A DNA stretch of 64,000 nt from Macrocystis pyrifera (GCA_031763025.1 JASSKH010000023.1:744001-808000), one strand, 5' to 3'. Counted from the first letter of the stretch, positions 36,022-42,038 are shown. The notes: a model not told the origin generated them from the letters alone. Numbers and translations are program-made.

Positions 36022-36895
36022 TTTCTCTAGAGACACCGACAAGGCGACCGAACGGGGACCTTTGCCGGTCAACAGCTTGCTTTCCGGCACCAGCCGGCAA
36101 ACCAGGGGGAGGGGGGGCGAAAATGAGGACAACCCTTCGCATACCCCGTCTGAGGACGATGTGTCCGAGGGTGAGATGTCCGAGAAGGCTCATCAGCCTG
36201 ACACCATCCGTCACCCTCCAGAAAAATCTGAAGGTGTTTCGATGGGTGCACGAGACTGTTTTTCGTTAACCTCCGCAAGCGGTGGGCGCAAACCTCATAG
36301 GAAAAGAGGCGGACCACCTGCTGACCGAGTTCAGCGTGGGGACGGCCGCGCAAACCATCGTGGTAGTAGCACCACTCATAGTAGGCGGGATTTCGGGGAG
36401 GTTAGGGCGGGCATTGGCACGGCTGCCTCCGGTCGAGCTGTTTCCAACGATGCACACGACCTCGATGGTCGCTCGTGTTTTTCAAGAGCAAGTGCTGATA
36501 ACGACGAGGTTGGCACTGCTGCTGCTATTAAGAGCAAAGGCAGTGCAGAGACGTCCACGGGTGCCGCTTGTTCGCCAGCTTCTTCACCGACTATTGCTGC
36601 TACTGCAGTTGCGGGTCTACCGTGGTCTGGGCATGAAGCGCCCCCTCCTGATGACGCGTTACTTTTCCGTCGAGCCAAAACTAGCGCGGACGTTAGCACC
36701 CGCCGCGCCGCGCAAGCTTTGGCATCTGACACGATGTCTTTGAGAGCGAGGCGCCGTACGGAGGGCAGGGATGCCGGCCAATTGCGGCAAGAGCTTTTTA
36801 AGTCGTTGGGAGTGGGGAGTAAACGCACTCTCAGGACCGTAACGGATGGGAAGGGGAGGCAGGTGGTGCTGGTCAAAGTGTCACCCCCTCCTTAG
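593..36895 (+). CDS. Large armadillo-type repeat protein gene, about 30 exons, 5' partial
   Basis: Some 30 short open stretches on the plus strand are flanked by AG acceptors and GT donors, and their codon phases agree at most junctions, so they form one gene of at least 36 kb. The N-terminal half reads as amphipathic helical repeats typical of armadillo/HEAT folds (segments such as CSVGALCNLGL, LAAKALWGLV, VAGVLGNLAHVL, LAIMCNLTHD). The middle has acidic and Ala-rich linkers and a charged helical stretch. Near the C terminus come a Gly-Gly-Ser linker, a Trp- and Cys-containing module (about 35342-35593) and a roughly 330-residue Ser/Arg-rich disordered tail. Armadillo proteins act as protein-binding scaffolds, but I do not recognise this family. 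The start lies upstream of the window or in an unseen exon. Unresolved junctions are after 11976, 17520, 26544 and 35127. An AATAAA lies at 37006-37011. Confidence 0.8.
1935..2066 (+). CDS. Armadillo gene exon A2
   Basis: Reads NCSVGALCNLGLKPWMTADT to VELAAGEGG. The acceptor is TTAG at 1931-1934 and the donor GTGAGC at 2067. Two bases of a split codon remain at the end, matching the single leading base of the next exon (GG+A gives Gly). Confidence 0.8.
2924..4240 (+). mobile_element. LINE (non-LTR retrotransposon) 3' part
   Basis: An open frame to 3643 reads LRSAHHEVLLRVIGFQRRLR, then CESIETTIRKRRLFFARVVV and GRLPSRLMFG. This is the region behind the reverse-transcriptase domain seen in many LINE ORFs. 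A 3' untranslated stretch follows, ending ...GAAGAACGGTTTAATGTGAA and a CA-dinucleotide tail at about 4229-4240. The reverse-transcriptase core itself is missing, so the copy is 5' truncated. It lies in the intron between exons A2 and A3. Confidence 0.75.
4498..4651 (+). CDS. Armadillo gene exon A3
   Basis: Reads TSALAAKALWGLVSRMAEDN and FIEDCLALGFVGSLCDAING, clearly armadillo-like. The acceptor ATCGCAG follows a T-rich tract. The donor is taken as AAG|GTGCTA, in phase 0; it is weak, and the frame stays open to about 4687, so the end may be slightly later. Confidence 0.75.
6137..6343 (+). CDS. Armadillo gene exon A4, acidic and poly-Ala linker
   Basis: Phase 0 exon reading VSRKNVGEEEKDEEEEQEEG, then a Pro-rich patch, eight consecutive Ala codons (GCT, replication-slippage prone) and TLARTQRKNTVE. 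It is a disordered linker breaking the helical repeats. The acceptor is TATCAG (a second AG lies at 6143-6144). The donor GTTTGA is weak but keeps phase 0 into the next exon. Confidence 0.7.
7467..7595 (+). CDS. Armadillo gene exon A5
   Basis: Reads ACLRALHAILKHKWVRLDPV and ELLLTTLASCGVEAIQAC. The acceptor is CTCTAG and the donor GTGCGTA at 7596, phase 0 on both sides. A GC donor directly after the CAG at 7587-7589 would also keep phase, but GTGCGT is preferred. Confidence 0.75.
8000..8104 (+). CDS. Armadillo gene exon A6
   Basis: 35 codons, phase 0 at both ends: VDEVALAIMCNLTHDTCCEI to GALEHVLRQ. The acceptor TATATTCAG and donor CAG|GTGATG are clean. The LAIMCNLTHD helix is a textbook armadillo signature. 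Confidence 0.8.
8938..9044. mobile_element. Palindromic MITE, copy 1 (armadillo gene intron)
   Basis: About 107 bp with inverted ends TTACGGGG...CCCCGTAA inside a TA target duplication. The inner arms (CCATAGTAAATAGGACC and its complement) make it almost a full foldback. No coding capacity. Confidence 0.85.
9140..9301 (+). CDS. Armadillo gene exon A7
   Basis: Reads ALSPSRAVLKHVAGVLGNLA to ALKRLTDTDEQ, 54 codons, phase 0 to 0. The acceptor is CCTAAG and the donor CAG|GTGTGA. A MITE copy sits about 100 bp upstream in the preceding intron. Confidence 0.8.
9386..9720 (+). repeat. Degenerate 80-bp repeat block
   Basis: Four or so diverged units built from CACTGCAGTGCGGTAGAG, GTTGGGCAGCACCACGATCT and CCCTCGAGCCATGCCA. 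In the intron after exon A7. Confidence 0.65.
10237..10272 (+). repeat. Interstitial CCCTAA telomere-like run
   Basis: Three CCCTAA units followed by CGTAAC variants just upstream of exon A8. Similar short runs occur at 5460-5478, 14478-14495, 26195-26220, 34327-34345 and 54768-54781. Confidence 0.6.
10297..10409 (+). CDS. Armadillo gene exon A8
   Basis: Reads RLAFRSSAILYELTLRRNYA to SDIVFKLFR. The acceptor is ATATTTTCAG and the donor is the strong AG|GTACGT. Two bases are left over and join the lone G of the next exon to make Arg. The last 35 bases and the donor are the first copy of a tandem repeat that runs on into the intron. Confidence 0.85.
10375..10533 (+). repeat. Tandem repeat spanning an exon end and splice donor
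   Basis: Four degenerate copies of a unit of about 40 bp (GGGTCTGAGCGATATGGTCT plus CCAAGCTCTTCAG). The first copy is the end of exon A8 and its GTACGT donor; the other three lie in the intron. Confidence 0.8.
11832..11976 (+). CDS. Armadillo gene exon A9 (3' end uncertain)
   Basis: Reads SGLPQTQNYSLQAFFNMTRN, FAMAIAKSYMMEAFVVGCMV, HTARQA. The acceptor GAGCAG is in the phase required by exon A8. The donor GTGATG at 11977 (same type as after A6) is chosen, but it leaves phase 0 while exon A10 needs two leftover bases. The frame is open to a TGA at 12022-12024. A 20-base microexon at 12512-12531 would reconcile the phases. Confidence 0.7.
12512..12531 (+). CDS. Candidate 20-base microexon
   Basis: CACAG acceptor, then 20 bases reading GRVVNQ plus two bases, then GTGTAG. 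It would carry phase 0 to phase 2, exactly what the flanking exons need. The evidence is phase arithmetic only, and a different donor in exon A9 or another small exon could serve. Confidence 0.25.
12618..12800 (+). CDS. Armadillo gene exon A10
   Basis: Reads SRLKEVSSEVLYYLIYNRWT and LVQLATASRSAVSMRLALLA to NLACDLR. The acceptor is GGTGCAG and the donor GTGAGA at 12801. It starts with one base of a split codon and ends with two; the junction with the next exon gives Arg. Confidence 0.8.
13513..13642 (+). CDS. Armadillo gene exon A11
   Basis: Reads ENGHWLNELVLAAVLEFDDE to YLASTDHGCLQK. The acceptor is AACGCAG and the donor AAG|GTACTT, phase 0. The helical Leu/Ala pattern suggests another repeat. 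Confidence 0.8.
13835..13941. mobile_element. Palindromic MITE, copy 2
   Basis: Same ends, size and TA duplication as copy 1, in the intron between exons A11 and A12. Confidence 0.85.
14724..14841 (+). CDS. Armadillo gene exon A12
   Basis: Reads ALLTKRMGREAKVKIEGAKF to DEKFMARAAQ, a charged helical segment. The acceptor TATATGCAG follows a T-rich run. The donor G|GTATAC leaves one base, which joins AG of the next exon to make Glu. Confidence 0.8.
15985..16125 (+). repeat. 44-bp tandem repeat, three copies
   Basis: Units of GCACAGTAGTACCTCTATCG, TAGCACACGTCTAAAAAAAA, in the intron before exon A13. Confidence 0.75.
16277..16437 (+). CDS. Armadillo gene exon A13
   Basis: Reads ARSSAAGEAEDSPFEEEEQL, then GERLVTAIYSPTQRSRLRHT and ASHLLPTLAT: an acidic loop followed by a helix. 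The acceptor is GAATAG and the donor GTGAGA at 16438, phase 0 at the end. Confidence 0.8.
17392..17562 (+). CDS. Armadillo gene exon A14 (3' end uncertain)
   Basis: Reads VYNLCRKNPKATKLFFREGV, then AIAGLLEEMRDADDDAYFHP, strongly armadillo-like. The acceptor is GCCGTAG. Phase 0 is needed at the end: GTGAAA at 17563 fits, as does a GC donor directly after CAG at 17518-17520, which would drop 14 poorly coding-like residues. Confidence 0.7.
18703..18876 (+). CDS. Armadillo gene exon A15
   Basis: 58 codons, phase 0 to 0: SALRDMLHSMSPGLIARAIC, then QVEILSVAVLGSIIEDVGLV and VTTAIVQ. The acceptor is GCTTACAG and the donor CAG|GTGATC. Helical repeat. Confidence 0.8.
18964..19055 (+). repeat. Dispersed repeat pair, copy 1
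   Basis: Shares ATCTGTACAG, CCAACCCAGGAAGCATGC, CCTAGATCACGCAGATTAT in diverged form with 22232-22320. Class unknown. Confidence 0.5.
19225..19370 (+). repeat. AATAGCCTT(GCCTT)A minisatellite
   Basis: Repeated AGAATAGCCTTGCCTTA variants, about ten units, in the intron after exon A15. Confidence 0.8.
20051..20308 (+). CDS. Armadillo gene exon A16
   Basis: 86 codons, the longest internal exon apart from the C-terminal ones. A hydrophobic start (SSLWYVLLLGIPVPEARSS), a Ser-rich loop, then EKLRSWTLFCRQAVTECNAV and KLWDETATSLNAE. The acceptor CGTTGCAG and donor GAG|GTAATG are both good; phase 0 to 0. Confidence 0.75.
20974..21072 (+). CDS. Armadillo gene exon A17
   Basis: 33 codons, AREHVRYAISTTVKMFLMNK to AVQQRGAE, phase 0 to 0. 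The acceptor is CAATTCAG and the donor GAG|GTGTGA. Too short to stand out as a start-to-stop frame, but both splice sites and phase are right. Confidence 0.75.
21638..21690 (+). CDS. Armadillo gene exon A18
   Basis: A 53-base exon, DTSTPTVDVDFGRGFSLG, between acceptor GTTGCAG and donor GTAAAT. Two bases are left over and combine with the lone G of the next exon to make Gly. Confidence 0.65.
22232..22320 (+). repeat. Dispersed repeat pair, copy 2
   Basis: Diverged counterpart of 18964-19055 (GATCTGTACGG, CCAACGCAGGAAACATGC, GCTAGATGATGCAGATTTT). Confidence 0.5.
22850..22985 (+). CDS. Armadillo gene exon A19
   Basis: Reads EQELVCDEDGSSSPITQISA, LCCTVLTIYLPGIPPV, QSQSQSVSE. The donor GAG|GTATGT is strong. 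The acceptor CGGTAG is chosen over two nearby CAGs because only it gives the single leading base required by exon A18. Confidence 0.7.
23735..23813 (+). repeat. GAAGA purine tract
   Basis: AGAGAAGAGAAGAG-type simple repeat of about 80 bases, in the intron after exon A19. Confidence 0.9.
24300..24715 (-). repeat. Dispersed repeat family R, copy 4 (inverted, with internal duplication)
   Basis: Reverse-orientation copy in the intron before exon A20. The GGTCTACGGTCATACGA block is present twice, about 100 bp apart, so the end of the element is doubled. Confidence 0.7.
24888..25015 (+). CDS. Armadillo gene exon A20
   Basis: Reads GCLGIMLKILPTGDSNVRDL and SLVMRCLVGKEDLLLDLTAE, a clear helical repeat. 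The acceptor CACCCACAG is clean. The donor AG|GTTAGA (phase 2) is preferred; ACT|GTATAT at 25032 (phase 0) is the alternative. Confidence 0.8.
25733..25839. mobile_element. Palindromic MITE, copy 3
   Basis: Same family, flanked by TA, in the intron between exons A20 and A21. Confidence 0.85.
26470..26544 (+). CDS. Armadillo gene exon A21 (both ends uncertain)
   Basis: Reads RVNPPFHPYTLPASDSAMNT and ALRHA. A start at 26470 follows the CCAAG acceptor and fits the phase of exon A20; earlier acceptors at 26370 and 26428 would add residues. The strongest donor, GTGAGT at 26552, leaves the wrong phase for exon A22, whereas GTGCAT at 26545 fits. Parts of this region are repeated about 260 bp downstream. 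Confidence 0.5.
26876..27016 (+). CDS. Armadillo gene exon A22
   Basis: Reads AILRRVMVLSATPGVADLSP, LVELTDYAFRRRDDDDEHLV, GGGAC. The acceptor CTTGTTGCAG has a good pyrimidine tract. The donor GTAATT at 27017 leaves two bases as the next exon needs. A donor GTAGGG at 26997 does not fit the phase. Confidence 0.75.
27457..27539 (+). CDS. Armadillo gene exon A23
   Basis: Reads AADATTNSGRLDENNDAFYD, KDQPSDQ, an acidic linker. The acceptor is GTCACAG and the donor the consensus-like GTAAGA at 27540. One base is left, joining AT of the next exon to make His. The exon end and donor are the first copy of a degenerate repeat continuing in the intron. Confidence 0.7.
27518..27758 (+). repeat. Degenerate tandem repeat spanning an exon end and splice donor
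   Basis: About five diverged units of 35-45 bp sharing GGATCAGCCTTCAGACCA, then ATGGTTGGTTGGATCG. The first copy covers the end of exon A23 and its GTAAGA donor. Confidence 0.65.
28721..28828. mobile_element. Palindromic MITE, copy 4
   Basis: Same family with a GTCCATAGTTAATAGG-type arm, flanked by TA, in the intron between exons A23 and A24. Confidence 0.85.
29201..29243 (+). CDS. Armadillo gene exon A24
   Basis: A 43-base exon reading KDDEIRQMQRVIF plus split codons at both ends. The acceptor is CCTGCAG and the donor AG|GTGTGT. The charged heptad-like pattern continues into the next two exons. A GTACAGTAG-type minisatellite starts just after the donor. Confidence 0.65.
29258..29392 (+). 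repeat. GTACAGTAG minisatellite
   Basis: About 14 units of a 9-bp repeat with occasional ATGCGGTAGCA variants. Starts 15 bases after the donor of exon A24. Confidence 0.85.
30049..30118 (+). CDS. Armadillo gene exon A25
   Basis: Reads VVEADLSAAAEETVEEGIDK LRE with alternating charged and hydrophobic positions, a likely coiled coil. The acceptor is CTGCCAG and the donor GAG|GTCAGA, phase 0. The junction with A24 gives Arg. Confidence 0.7.
30993..31092 (+). CDS. Armadillo gene exon A26
   Basis: Reads ALEQASVEFRKNVLETRKGQ, then ALPLPCAPSPVDN. It continues the helix of A25 and then becomes a Pro-rich linker. The acceptor is TTGCCAG and the donor GTGAGG at 31093; one base is left (G+AG gives Glu). 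Confidence 0.75.
31564..31670. mobile_element. Palindromic MITE, copy 5
   Basis: Same family, flanked by TA, in the intron between exons A26 and A27. Confidence 0.85.
32547..32701 (+). CDS. Armadillo gene exon A27
   Basis: A Ser/Thr/Glu-rich start (SSGENSTTPETAQSNEAEST), then SGLWDPAKDTLILAGVQGLE and MVPSWECGNL. The acceptor is GGGCAG and the donor CTG|GTGAGG, phase 0. The tryptophan-bearing end suggests the start of a folded C-terminal module. Confidence 0.75.
34914..35127 (+). CDS. Armadillo gene exon A28 with Gly-Ser linker
   Basis: QDFLQSGGGSGGSGGSGGGG, a flexible linker coded by a GGTGGCGGTAGT-type repeat, then LTKVSLCTARFTEEGKSLNF, PDVEIPSPLPEERTNSLTPD, KRSERELAMPFG. The acceptor CTTCAG has a long pyrimidine tract. 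The donor G|GTGAGA is strong and leaves one base. Confidence 0.75.
35176..35292 (+). repeat. 33-bp tandem repeat, four copies
   Basis: Units of TTTACAAGTCGTTTGGGAGA, ACTTATTG, filling most of the short intron between exons A28 and A29. Confidence 0.75.
35342..35593 (+). CDS. Armadillo gene exon A29, Trp/Cys-containing module (internal structure uncertain)
   Basis: The open frame from 35342 reads QNGAIQTDWGMTMYRTAFAR, GHVGTSAYFLDEDDSECGRW, LCEDNVESLLQ and ends at CAA|GTGCGC. The phase left by exon A28 requires the first bases after GTTAG to be read one base earlier (DERWQAVH). Both frames reconcile only if a very short intron of about 68 bp (GTACGA at 35365 to TTGCAG at 35432) is removed. A direct repeat GTCCACGT(A/G)CGATC flanks this segment. 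Confidence 0.6.
35894..36895 (+). CDS. Armadillo gene terminal exon A30
   Basis: The longest open stretch of the gene: AAMSASEAAGPPLLDLLQKK, then a Ser run coded by AGC triplets, a long Ser/Arg/Gly/Asp-rich disordered tail and a more ordered end (LRQELFKSLGVGSKRTLRTV, DGKGRQVVLVKVSPPP), stopping at TAG 36893-36895. It starts in phase 0 after AGCAG at 35893; the tract before it is not pyrimidine-rich, so the start is inferred. The CAG/AGC tract at 35990-36017 reads poly-Gln in another frame that stops at 36030. Confidence 0.65.
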
Positions 36896-37785
36896 GTATG
36901 CCGCCCGATCCAAACTAGATTTGGTACCTCAGGTTGTTGCAGCCTGAACTCGCAGCTGAGGTCTAAGCGATACTGCTGATAGACCGCAGTACTGTATGAC
37001 AACGAAATAAATCAACCTACATTAATAGTAACCCATTGATTATTTAGTACTTGCCCGTTATACGTGGATGCTATGTTGGGAATAAGCGCTGCACAGCAAC
37101 GGTACACACACATTGTCGGATGGCAACTGCAATAATAGTAGTCACAATTAGAACGTAATCATCTCTTTTCGGGGGACAATAAGAAATGCGGACTAAGCAC
37201 TACCGGCACGCACTACGCTAAATCTTACCAGGTACCGGGTGCCGTATGTCGTAGCCAATACTGTACCTGCTACTCTACTGTAGGTTGCTCGAGGGGATCG
37301 TGTCACATCAAGGTTCCGCTGAGAATAGGCGCTTCCTCTTGGCCCTGTTGGCGCGACCTTACTATACCTGTGTACTTGCGTACCTGCGTACCTGCGTACC
37401 TGTGTACCTGTCTGTGTGCCTGTGACATCATCAGTTCAGTTGTAGGAATACTGCACATACACGCAAGCCAGACGCGCATGATCATACCGGTACTTTGGCT
37501 CTGCCAATCACTGCTATCTTGCCTTATTTGTTCGGGGGGGCTACAATTACAACTACAACTAACTGTTACTGTTAAACTGCAGAAGAAGTAGTACAGCAGT
37601 AGGTAGGCCGAGCAGCACACGTCATGTGAAAGCACTGCCGCCAGCAAGCGCTACGTACGTACTGCATGTCAATCTTATGATACTGCAATCTGCACTGACT
37701 GGCACCAGGTGTTAATGCTGATGATGTCGTGTACACCTTTATACTACCAGGTACGTACAAAAAAAACAAAAAACAAAAATTGATA

Positions 37786-38009
37786 GGCGGAAAGCGCGAG
37801 AGCGTGGGTTAGCTACATTAGATGAAATTCGACGAGCAGTGGGAATGAATGCTGAACCCTATGCGCGACAAAAAATAAAGGCACGTATCGGGGGGGAGAA
37901 GGGACGGCACCTGTGACCACGGCTTGTCCAGAAGATCGCTGAGGATAAAACCTCCTATTAATAAGAGTTATAGGCTGGAAAGTAAACGTGACGATAACAA
38001 AAAAAAAAA
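37786..38009 (+). mobile_element. SINE body, 5' truncated
   Basis: About 220 bp closely similar to 39684-39908 (GCGGAAAGCGCGAGAGCGTG, CTTGTCCAGAAGATCG, CTGGAAAGTAAA), ending in poly-A, without the tRNA-like head. Confidence 0.7.
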
Positions 38010-38137
38010 TGGTGTGGGGGGAAAAAAACGTGACACGTACCACGTATGTATGTATATCATGGTCGTACTCGGAGAATGGGTATGTATATCAACGCCGTCG
38101 TGTTGACTGCTGTGTCTGTGAGTGTGTGTGCGTCGCT

Positions 38138-38172
38138 GCAGGTCAGGTCAGGTCAGGTCAGGTCAGGTCAGG
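38138..38172 (+). repeat. GGTCA 5-bp repeat
   Basis: Seven AGGTC units. They create repeated AGGT strings but no coding evidence is nearby. Confidence 0.9.
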
Positions 38173-38371
38173 TGTCTCATGGTCTGTGGCACCTACTGCA
38201 ATGCTGTCAACACACAAACACACACAAAGACAGAAAGAAAGGAACAAGCGACGACGACATTTATTTTTATGTGCAGCCACGCTTGCTTGCGACACGAAAA
38301 CAACAAAAAAAGTTGGATCCCCGTTTTTGTGCACCACAGCACACATACTCGTAATACTATTAATACCTGGT

Positions 38372-38479
38372 ATTACGGGGGTCCATAGTTAACAGGACCA
38401 AATATTGTTAGTAAAAATACCTAAAATATATGGGTTTTTATGTATGCCATAGGTCCTGTTAACTATAGACCCCCGTAAT
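38372..38479. mobile_element. Palindromic MITE, copy 6 (opposite orientation)
   Basis: The asymmetric centre is inverted relative to copies 1-5. The ends are intact; the downstream flank is TC rather than TA. Confidence 0.85.
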
Positions 38480-39560
38480 CGTAAGTAACTGCTGTACTCG
38501 TAGTGTAAAGTAAGTGCGGGCCAACATGTGAAGCAATGTATAGAGACTATTAATAATACTATGTACCAGGTATGTAGCAATAGCCGAGCCAGAAATTACG
38601 ATAAGGCGAACTCCAAAAGGCATCATTTTCTGGGCTATGTCTTATCTGGTCATCAGTAGTAAGCGAACCCATCACCATCGCATACACATCACGAGTTGAT
38701 GCACACGACACACCCCACTACTCTGTATGTGTACCCTTAATACTTGATACTTGATACCTGGTACCACTGCTGTGTACCAAAACATAAGAAATTATTTGAC
38801 ACCATAGTAGTTCAAATAAACACAAACAGTGTTCATATTTCGGTACAGAGTGGTATACCTGGTACGTACCAAGAAATATAAATATCTTCGCAGGATCTCG
38901 CGTACAGGTATGTGTACTATTAATATTCATATTATTATAATGTTAATGTACTAGGCATGATATATACGAATGATGCGTATACCAAAAGAAATAATACAAG
39001 GTTCCAGGTAAAATGTACTGCCCCGCCGTATACGCGTACGTACGGTACGTAGGAAGAATAACCAGCAAAAGGACGCCGGCTTGTTTCGCGATTCACAACA
39101 ACAGCAGGACCCTGAGACTTCGAAATAACTACTATTATTATAGAGCAAACTACAAACGACATCTTCCAACGAACATTTCTTTTTGTGAGATAATCCGCGT
39201 CATCAGCGCCTGCTCTTTTCTATTTGCTGCACTACACCTTCTCTGCTACATACCGGTACAGCAGCAGCAGTATTGTATCACAACATGATGGTGCAACCTA
39301 ATACCACCACTTCACCTGAGCTATTATATATTGTAGGAGTATAAAAGATCGATCGATTACCCAGCCCCCAGGGTAATCCTCATAGCCCCCCCCCCCCCCC
39401 CCTCTGAACGGCGGGATACTAGGGGCGTCGGTACCGGCCTTTCTTGAGGTTGGTTTGAATAGAATATTCCTGGCAGGATGGTAGGATAGAGGGAAGTTGT
39501 TGAAATGAAACTGAACTATCCCACACAAGAAAACAACCCACAGAACAACAGGCTATTAGG

Positions 39561-39908
39561 GGGACCATCCCGGGTGGCTTGGTAGGTGGTCCGCGTGCCT
39601 ATCAAGATCAATTTTTTCGTGGGTTCAAATCTCACCCAGTGCATGCTCGTAGGGACTTTTTCTTGCATTAAAAAATGATCATCAGCGGAAAGCGCGAGAG
39701 CGTGAGTTAGCTACATCCGATGAAAATCGACGAGCAGTGGGTGATGCTGGACCCTACGCGTATGCGCGACAAAAAATGAAGGCATGTACCGGGGGGGAGA
39801 AGGGACGACACCTGTGACCGCGGCTTGTCCAGAAGATCGTCGAGGGTAAAACCTCCTACGAAGTGGGCTGGAAAGTAAAAAAAGTGATATTGAAAAAAAA
39901 AAAAAAAA
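39561..39908 (+). mobile_element. tRNA-derived SINE, full-looking copy
   Basis: The head carries an A-box-like GGTGGCTTGGTAGG and a B-box GTGGGTTCAAATCTCAC whose arms pair as a T-stem. The body (from GCGGAAAGCGCGAGAGCGTG) is shared with two other copies, and it ends in a poly-A run at 39893-39908. This is the structure of a polymerase III retroposon. Confidence 0.7.
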
Positions 39909-40036
39909 TCACAGTAAATATCATCGGGCCAAATGTTGTCGTCACGTTATAAAAACAGCGAGATATAGGTTTTTGTGTTCACCGTAGGTCCTATTTACTA
40001 TTACTATTACTATTACTGTGTATGGTCCCCCGTAAT
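39907..40036. mobile_element. Palindromic MITE, degenerate copy 7
   Basis: The right end (GTAGGTCCTATTTACTATTA ... GGTCCCCCGTAAT) is clear. The left end is eroded and adjoins the poly-A tail of a SINE; an internal CTATTA repeat has expanded. Confidence 0.6.
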
Positions 40037-40265
40037 ATGAATAGTAGTAGTAGGTATCACTGGTGTCATACAGCAATAGTCCGAGCATAGTCCGAGCTCA
40101 GTCTGTGCTCAGTTTGTGAATAATGGTATCAATGAGAATGTGTGGTATAGTTTTTAGCAGCAGTAAAGTAGTGGCACGGCTGAACAATGAAAACCCTTCC
40201 GTTTTCAGTGTTCCCGCAGTAGTAGTAAGTACTGTGTAGTAGTATACCTGGTACGTAGTAGAATT

Positions 40266-40316
40266 ATTGTAGATTGCAGATTGCAGATTGCAGATTGCAG
40301 ATTGCAGATTGCAGAT
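40266..40316 (+). repeat. ATTGCAG 7-bp repeat
   Basis: Seven head-to-tail AGATTGC units in the intergenic region. Confidence 0.9.
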
Positions 40317-40544
40317 GAAAACGTGCACCGGTGAAGGGTGTAGGGTCGAATGTTCCAGACTAAACCCTATATTATTAATAATAGTAAGTTGGTGCCCGTC
40401 AACGAGGTAAATTAACCTCTTGATATTAATTATTAATATTAATAGTAGTGAGGGGAGAATTGACCACAAAAAGTGAACTATGTACTCCAAAGCAACGGCA
40501 ACAGAGTAATGACCGCCGCGTGATTTGGAGGCGTTGATACTATT

Positions 40545-40651
40545 ATTACGGGGGACCATAGTTAACAGGATCTACGGTACACACAAAAACCTATATGTTT
40601 ACCTATTTTCACTAACAATATTTGGTCCTGTTTACTATGGACCCCCGTAAT
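40545..40651. mobile_element. Palindromic MITE, copy 8
   Basis: Intact ends with TA duplication in the intergenic region. Confidence 0.85.
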
Positions 40652-41097
40652 ACCACCGTCAGTTGTGATTGGTGTCCGAGGTACAAAAATAATAAATAGT
40701 AAAAATATGGTAAAAATGGTATTATTAATAGAAGAAAGACTAGAATGCAAGGAGTCGTGTACGCCACGGGTGGGTGCAAGATGACCCTCCTACCCGATAT
40801 AGCCCCATTTCTGGGCGCTCGCGCTTCTATAGTAGCCAGTCGACAGCAACAGAAAAACTATCATAGTTTTGGCCACTATTATTTAAGAGGTTCCACAGGG
40901 GGGGGGGGGGGGGTGATCACTAAAAAACTAACTGATGTAGTAGTAGTCGTGGATACTGCCTGGTACATGGTAAAAAAACTGGCCGTCTGTCAAGGAGTGA
41001 AAGTGTGAAGTGCGGTCTCCTGGCATATTTAATAATTATTTAGTACCAGGTACAGCAGTTCACATGGCAAACGTATGTGTGCGTACGTACGTACGCT

Positions 41098-41205
41098 ACG
41101 TATACCATAAGGGTACAGCAGTCTGTACACCACAAAGGTACAGCAGTCTGTATACCATAAAGGTACAGCAGTCTGTATACCATAAAGGTACAGCAGTCTG
41201 TACCA
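41098..41205 (+). repeat. 27-bp tandem repeat, four copies
   Basis: Units of TACCATAAAGGTACAGCAGT, CTGTA in the intergenic region. Confidence 0.8.
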
Positions 41206-41697
41206 TGAAGAAAGGTAGCAGTATCATATAGTATACTACTCTGCTCTGGTGTCGTTGTTCTCGCTCGAACCAAGTCGTGTACATCCCGCCACAGTTGAAG
41301 CAGTGGCGTTGTATGTATGTATGTATGTACATGATAATCTTATCGATCGAACTTGCATGTCAATGATGTGAGTTGACGTTACCTCACAATGAATGATAGA
41401 GACGTATATATAGTATAGTATACTTAATTACTTGCATGTGCTGTTATGGTGTTAAGCTGTAAGCATCAGGGGCTGATAATGATGGTGATGCTCCACCCAC
41501 CTGCCTATGGTTTGTTGTCCAGCACACCATCATCCCAGAATCCTCACGTGCCCCGGTTGGTTATGTTTCCTAGCCTAAGATTCAACCTTCGTGATCACAA
41601 GCCACGATCACAACATGAGCATGTACTTCGTATATTATGTGTACGTACGTACGTATGTATGTATGCATGTGTGCACCCTTCGGATTTACTGAAGAAG

Positions 41698-41779
41698 AGT
41701 AGTCCAGAAGACCGTCTAGGGTAAAACCTCCTACGAGTGGGCTGGAAAGTAAAAGTGATGAAAAAAAAAAAAAAAAAAA
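41698..41779 (+). mobile_element. SINE 3' end, strongly truncated
   Basis: Shares AGTCCAGAAGACCGTC, GGGTAAAACCTCCTACGAGT, GGGCTGGAAAGTAAA and a 20-base poly-A tail with the two longer copies. Confidence 0.65.
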
Positions 41780-41844
41780 TACCTGGTATATATTGGTACC
41801 ATGATAGGTATATATCACAGCCTATACATTGTATACCGTATTGC

Positions 41845-42000
41845 GTACGCTATTAATGCATTACGGTGTGTTATCTCTGTGTCGTAGTCTGTGACCACAA
41901 GAGCTCGCATATTTCTAGGGTGAAGAATCAGCTCGGACACTGGGCTTGCTGGATGTCGACGAGTAGAAGAACGGTTTAATGTGAAGAACACACACACATA
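41845..42000 (+). mobile_element. LINE 3' end, strongly 5' truncated
   Basis: About 150 bp nearly identical to 4090-4240, from GCTATTAATGCATTACGGTG to the GGTTTAATGTGAAGAACACA tail. Ends with CA repeats, as in the other two copies. Confidence 0.7.
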
Positions 42001-42038
42001 CCACCCCCCAGAGTACACCACTCGTGTGACAAAATAAC

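Noticed and set aside
35611-36030. Frame ending in a poly-Gln run after SCSNQVRSLHT.
   Set aside because: It would need a different phase at its start and stops at 36030, while the overlapping frame continues open for another 860 bases with a plausible protein end.
36282-36743. Hydrophobic overlapping frame (HLLTEFSVGTAAQTIVVVAP) within the terminal exon.
   Set aside because: Overlaps the longer open frame, has no acceptor in phase, and becomes Leu/Arg-rich noise.
36893-36900. TAG|GTATGC looks like a good splice donor at the stop codon.
   Set aside because: The open frame stops exactly there, no other frame is open up to it, and no further plus-strand exons follow.
40266-40316. CRISPR-like regular repeats.
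   Set aside because: Units are 7 bp, head to tail, without spacers, in a clearly eukaryotic setting; no CRISPR array was seen anywhere in the window.
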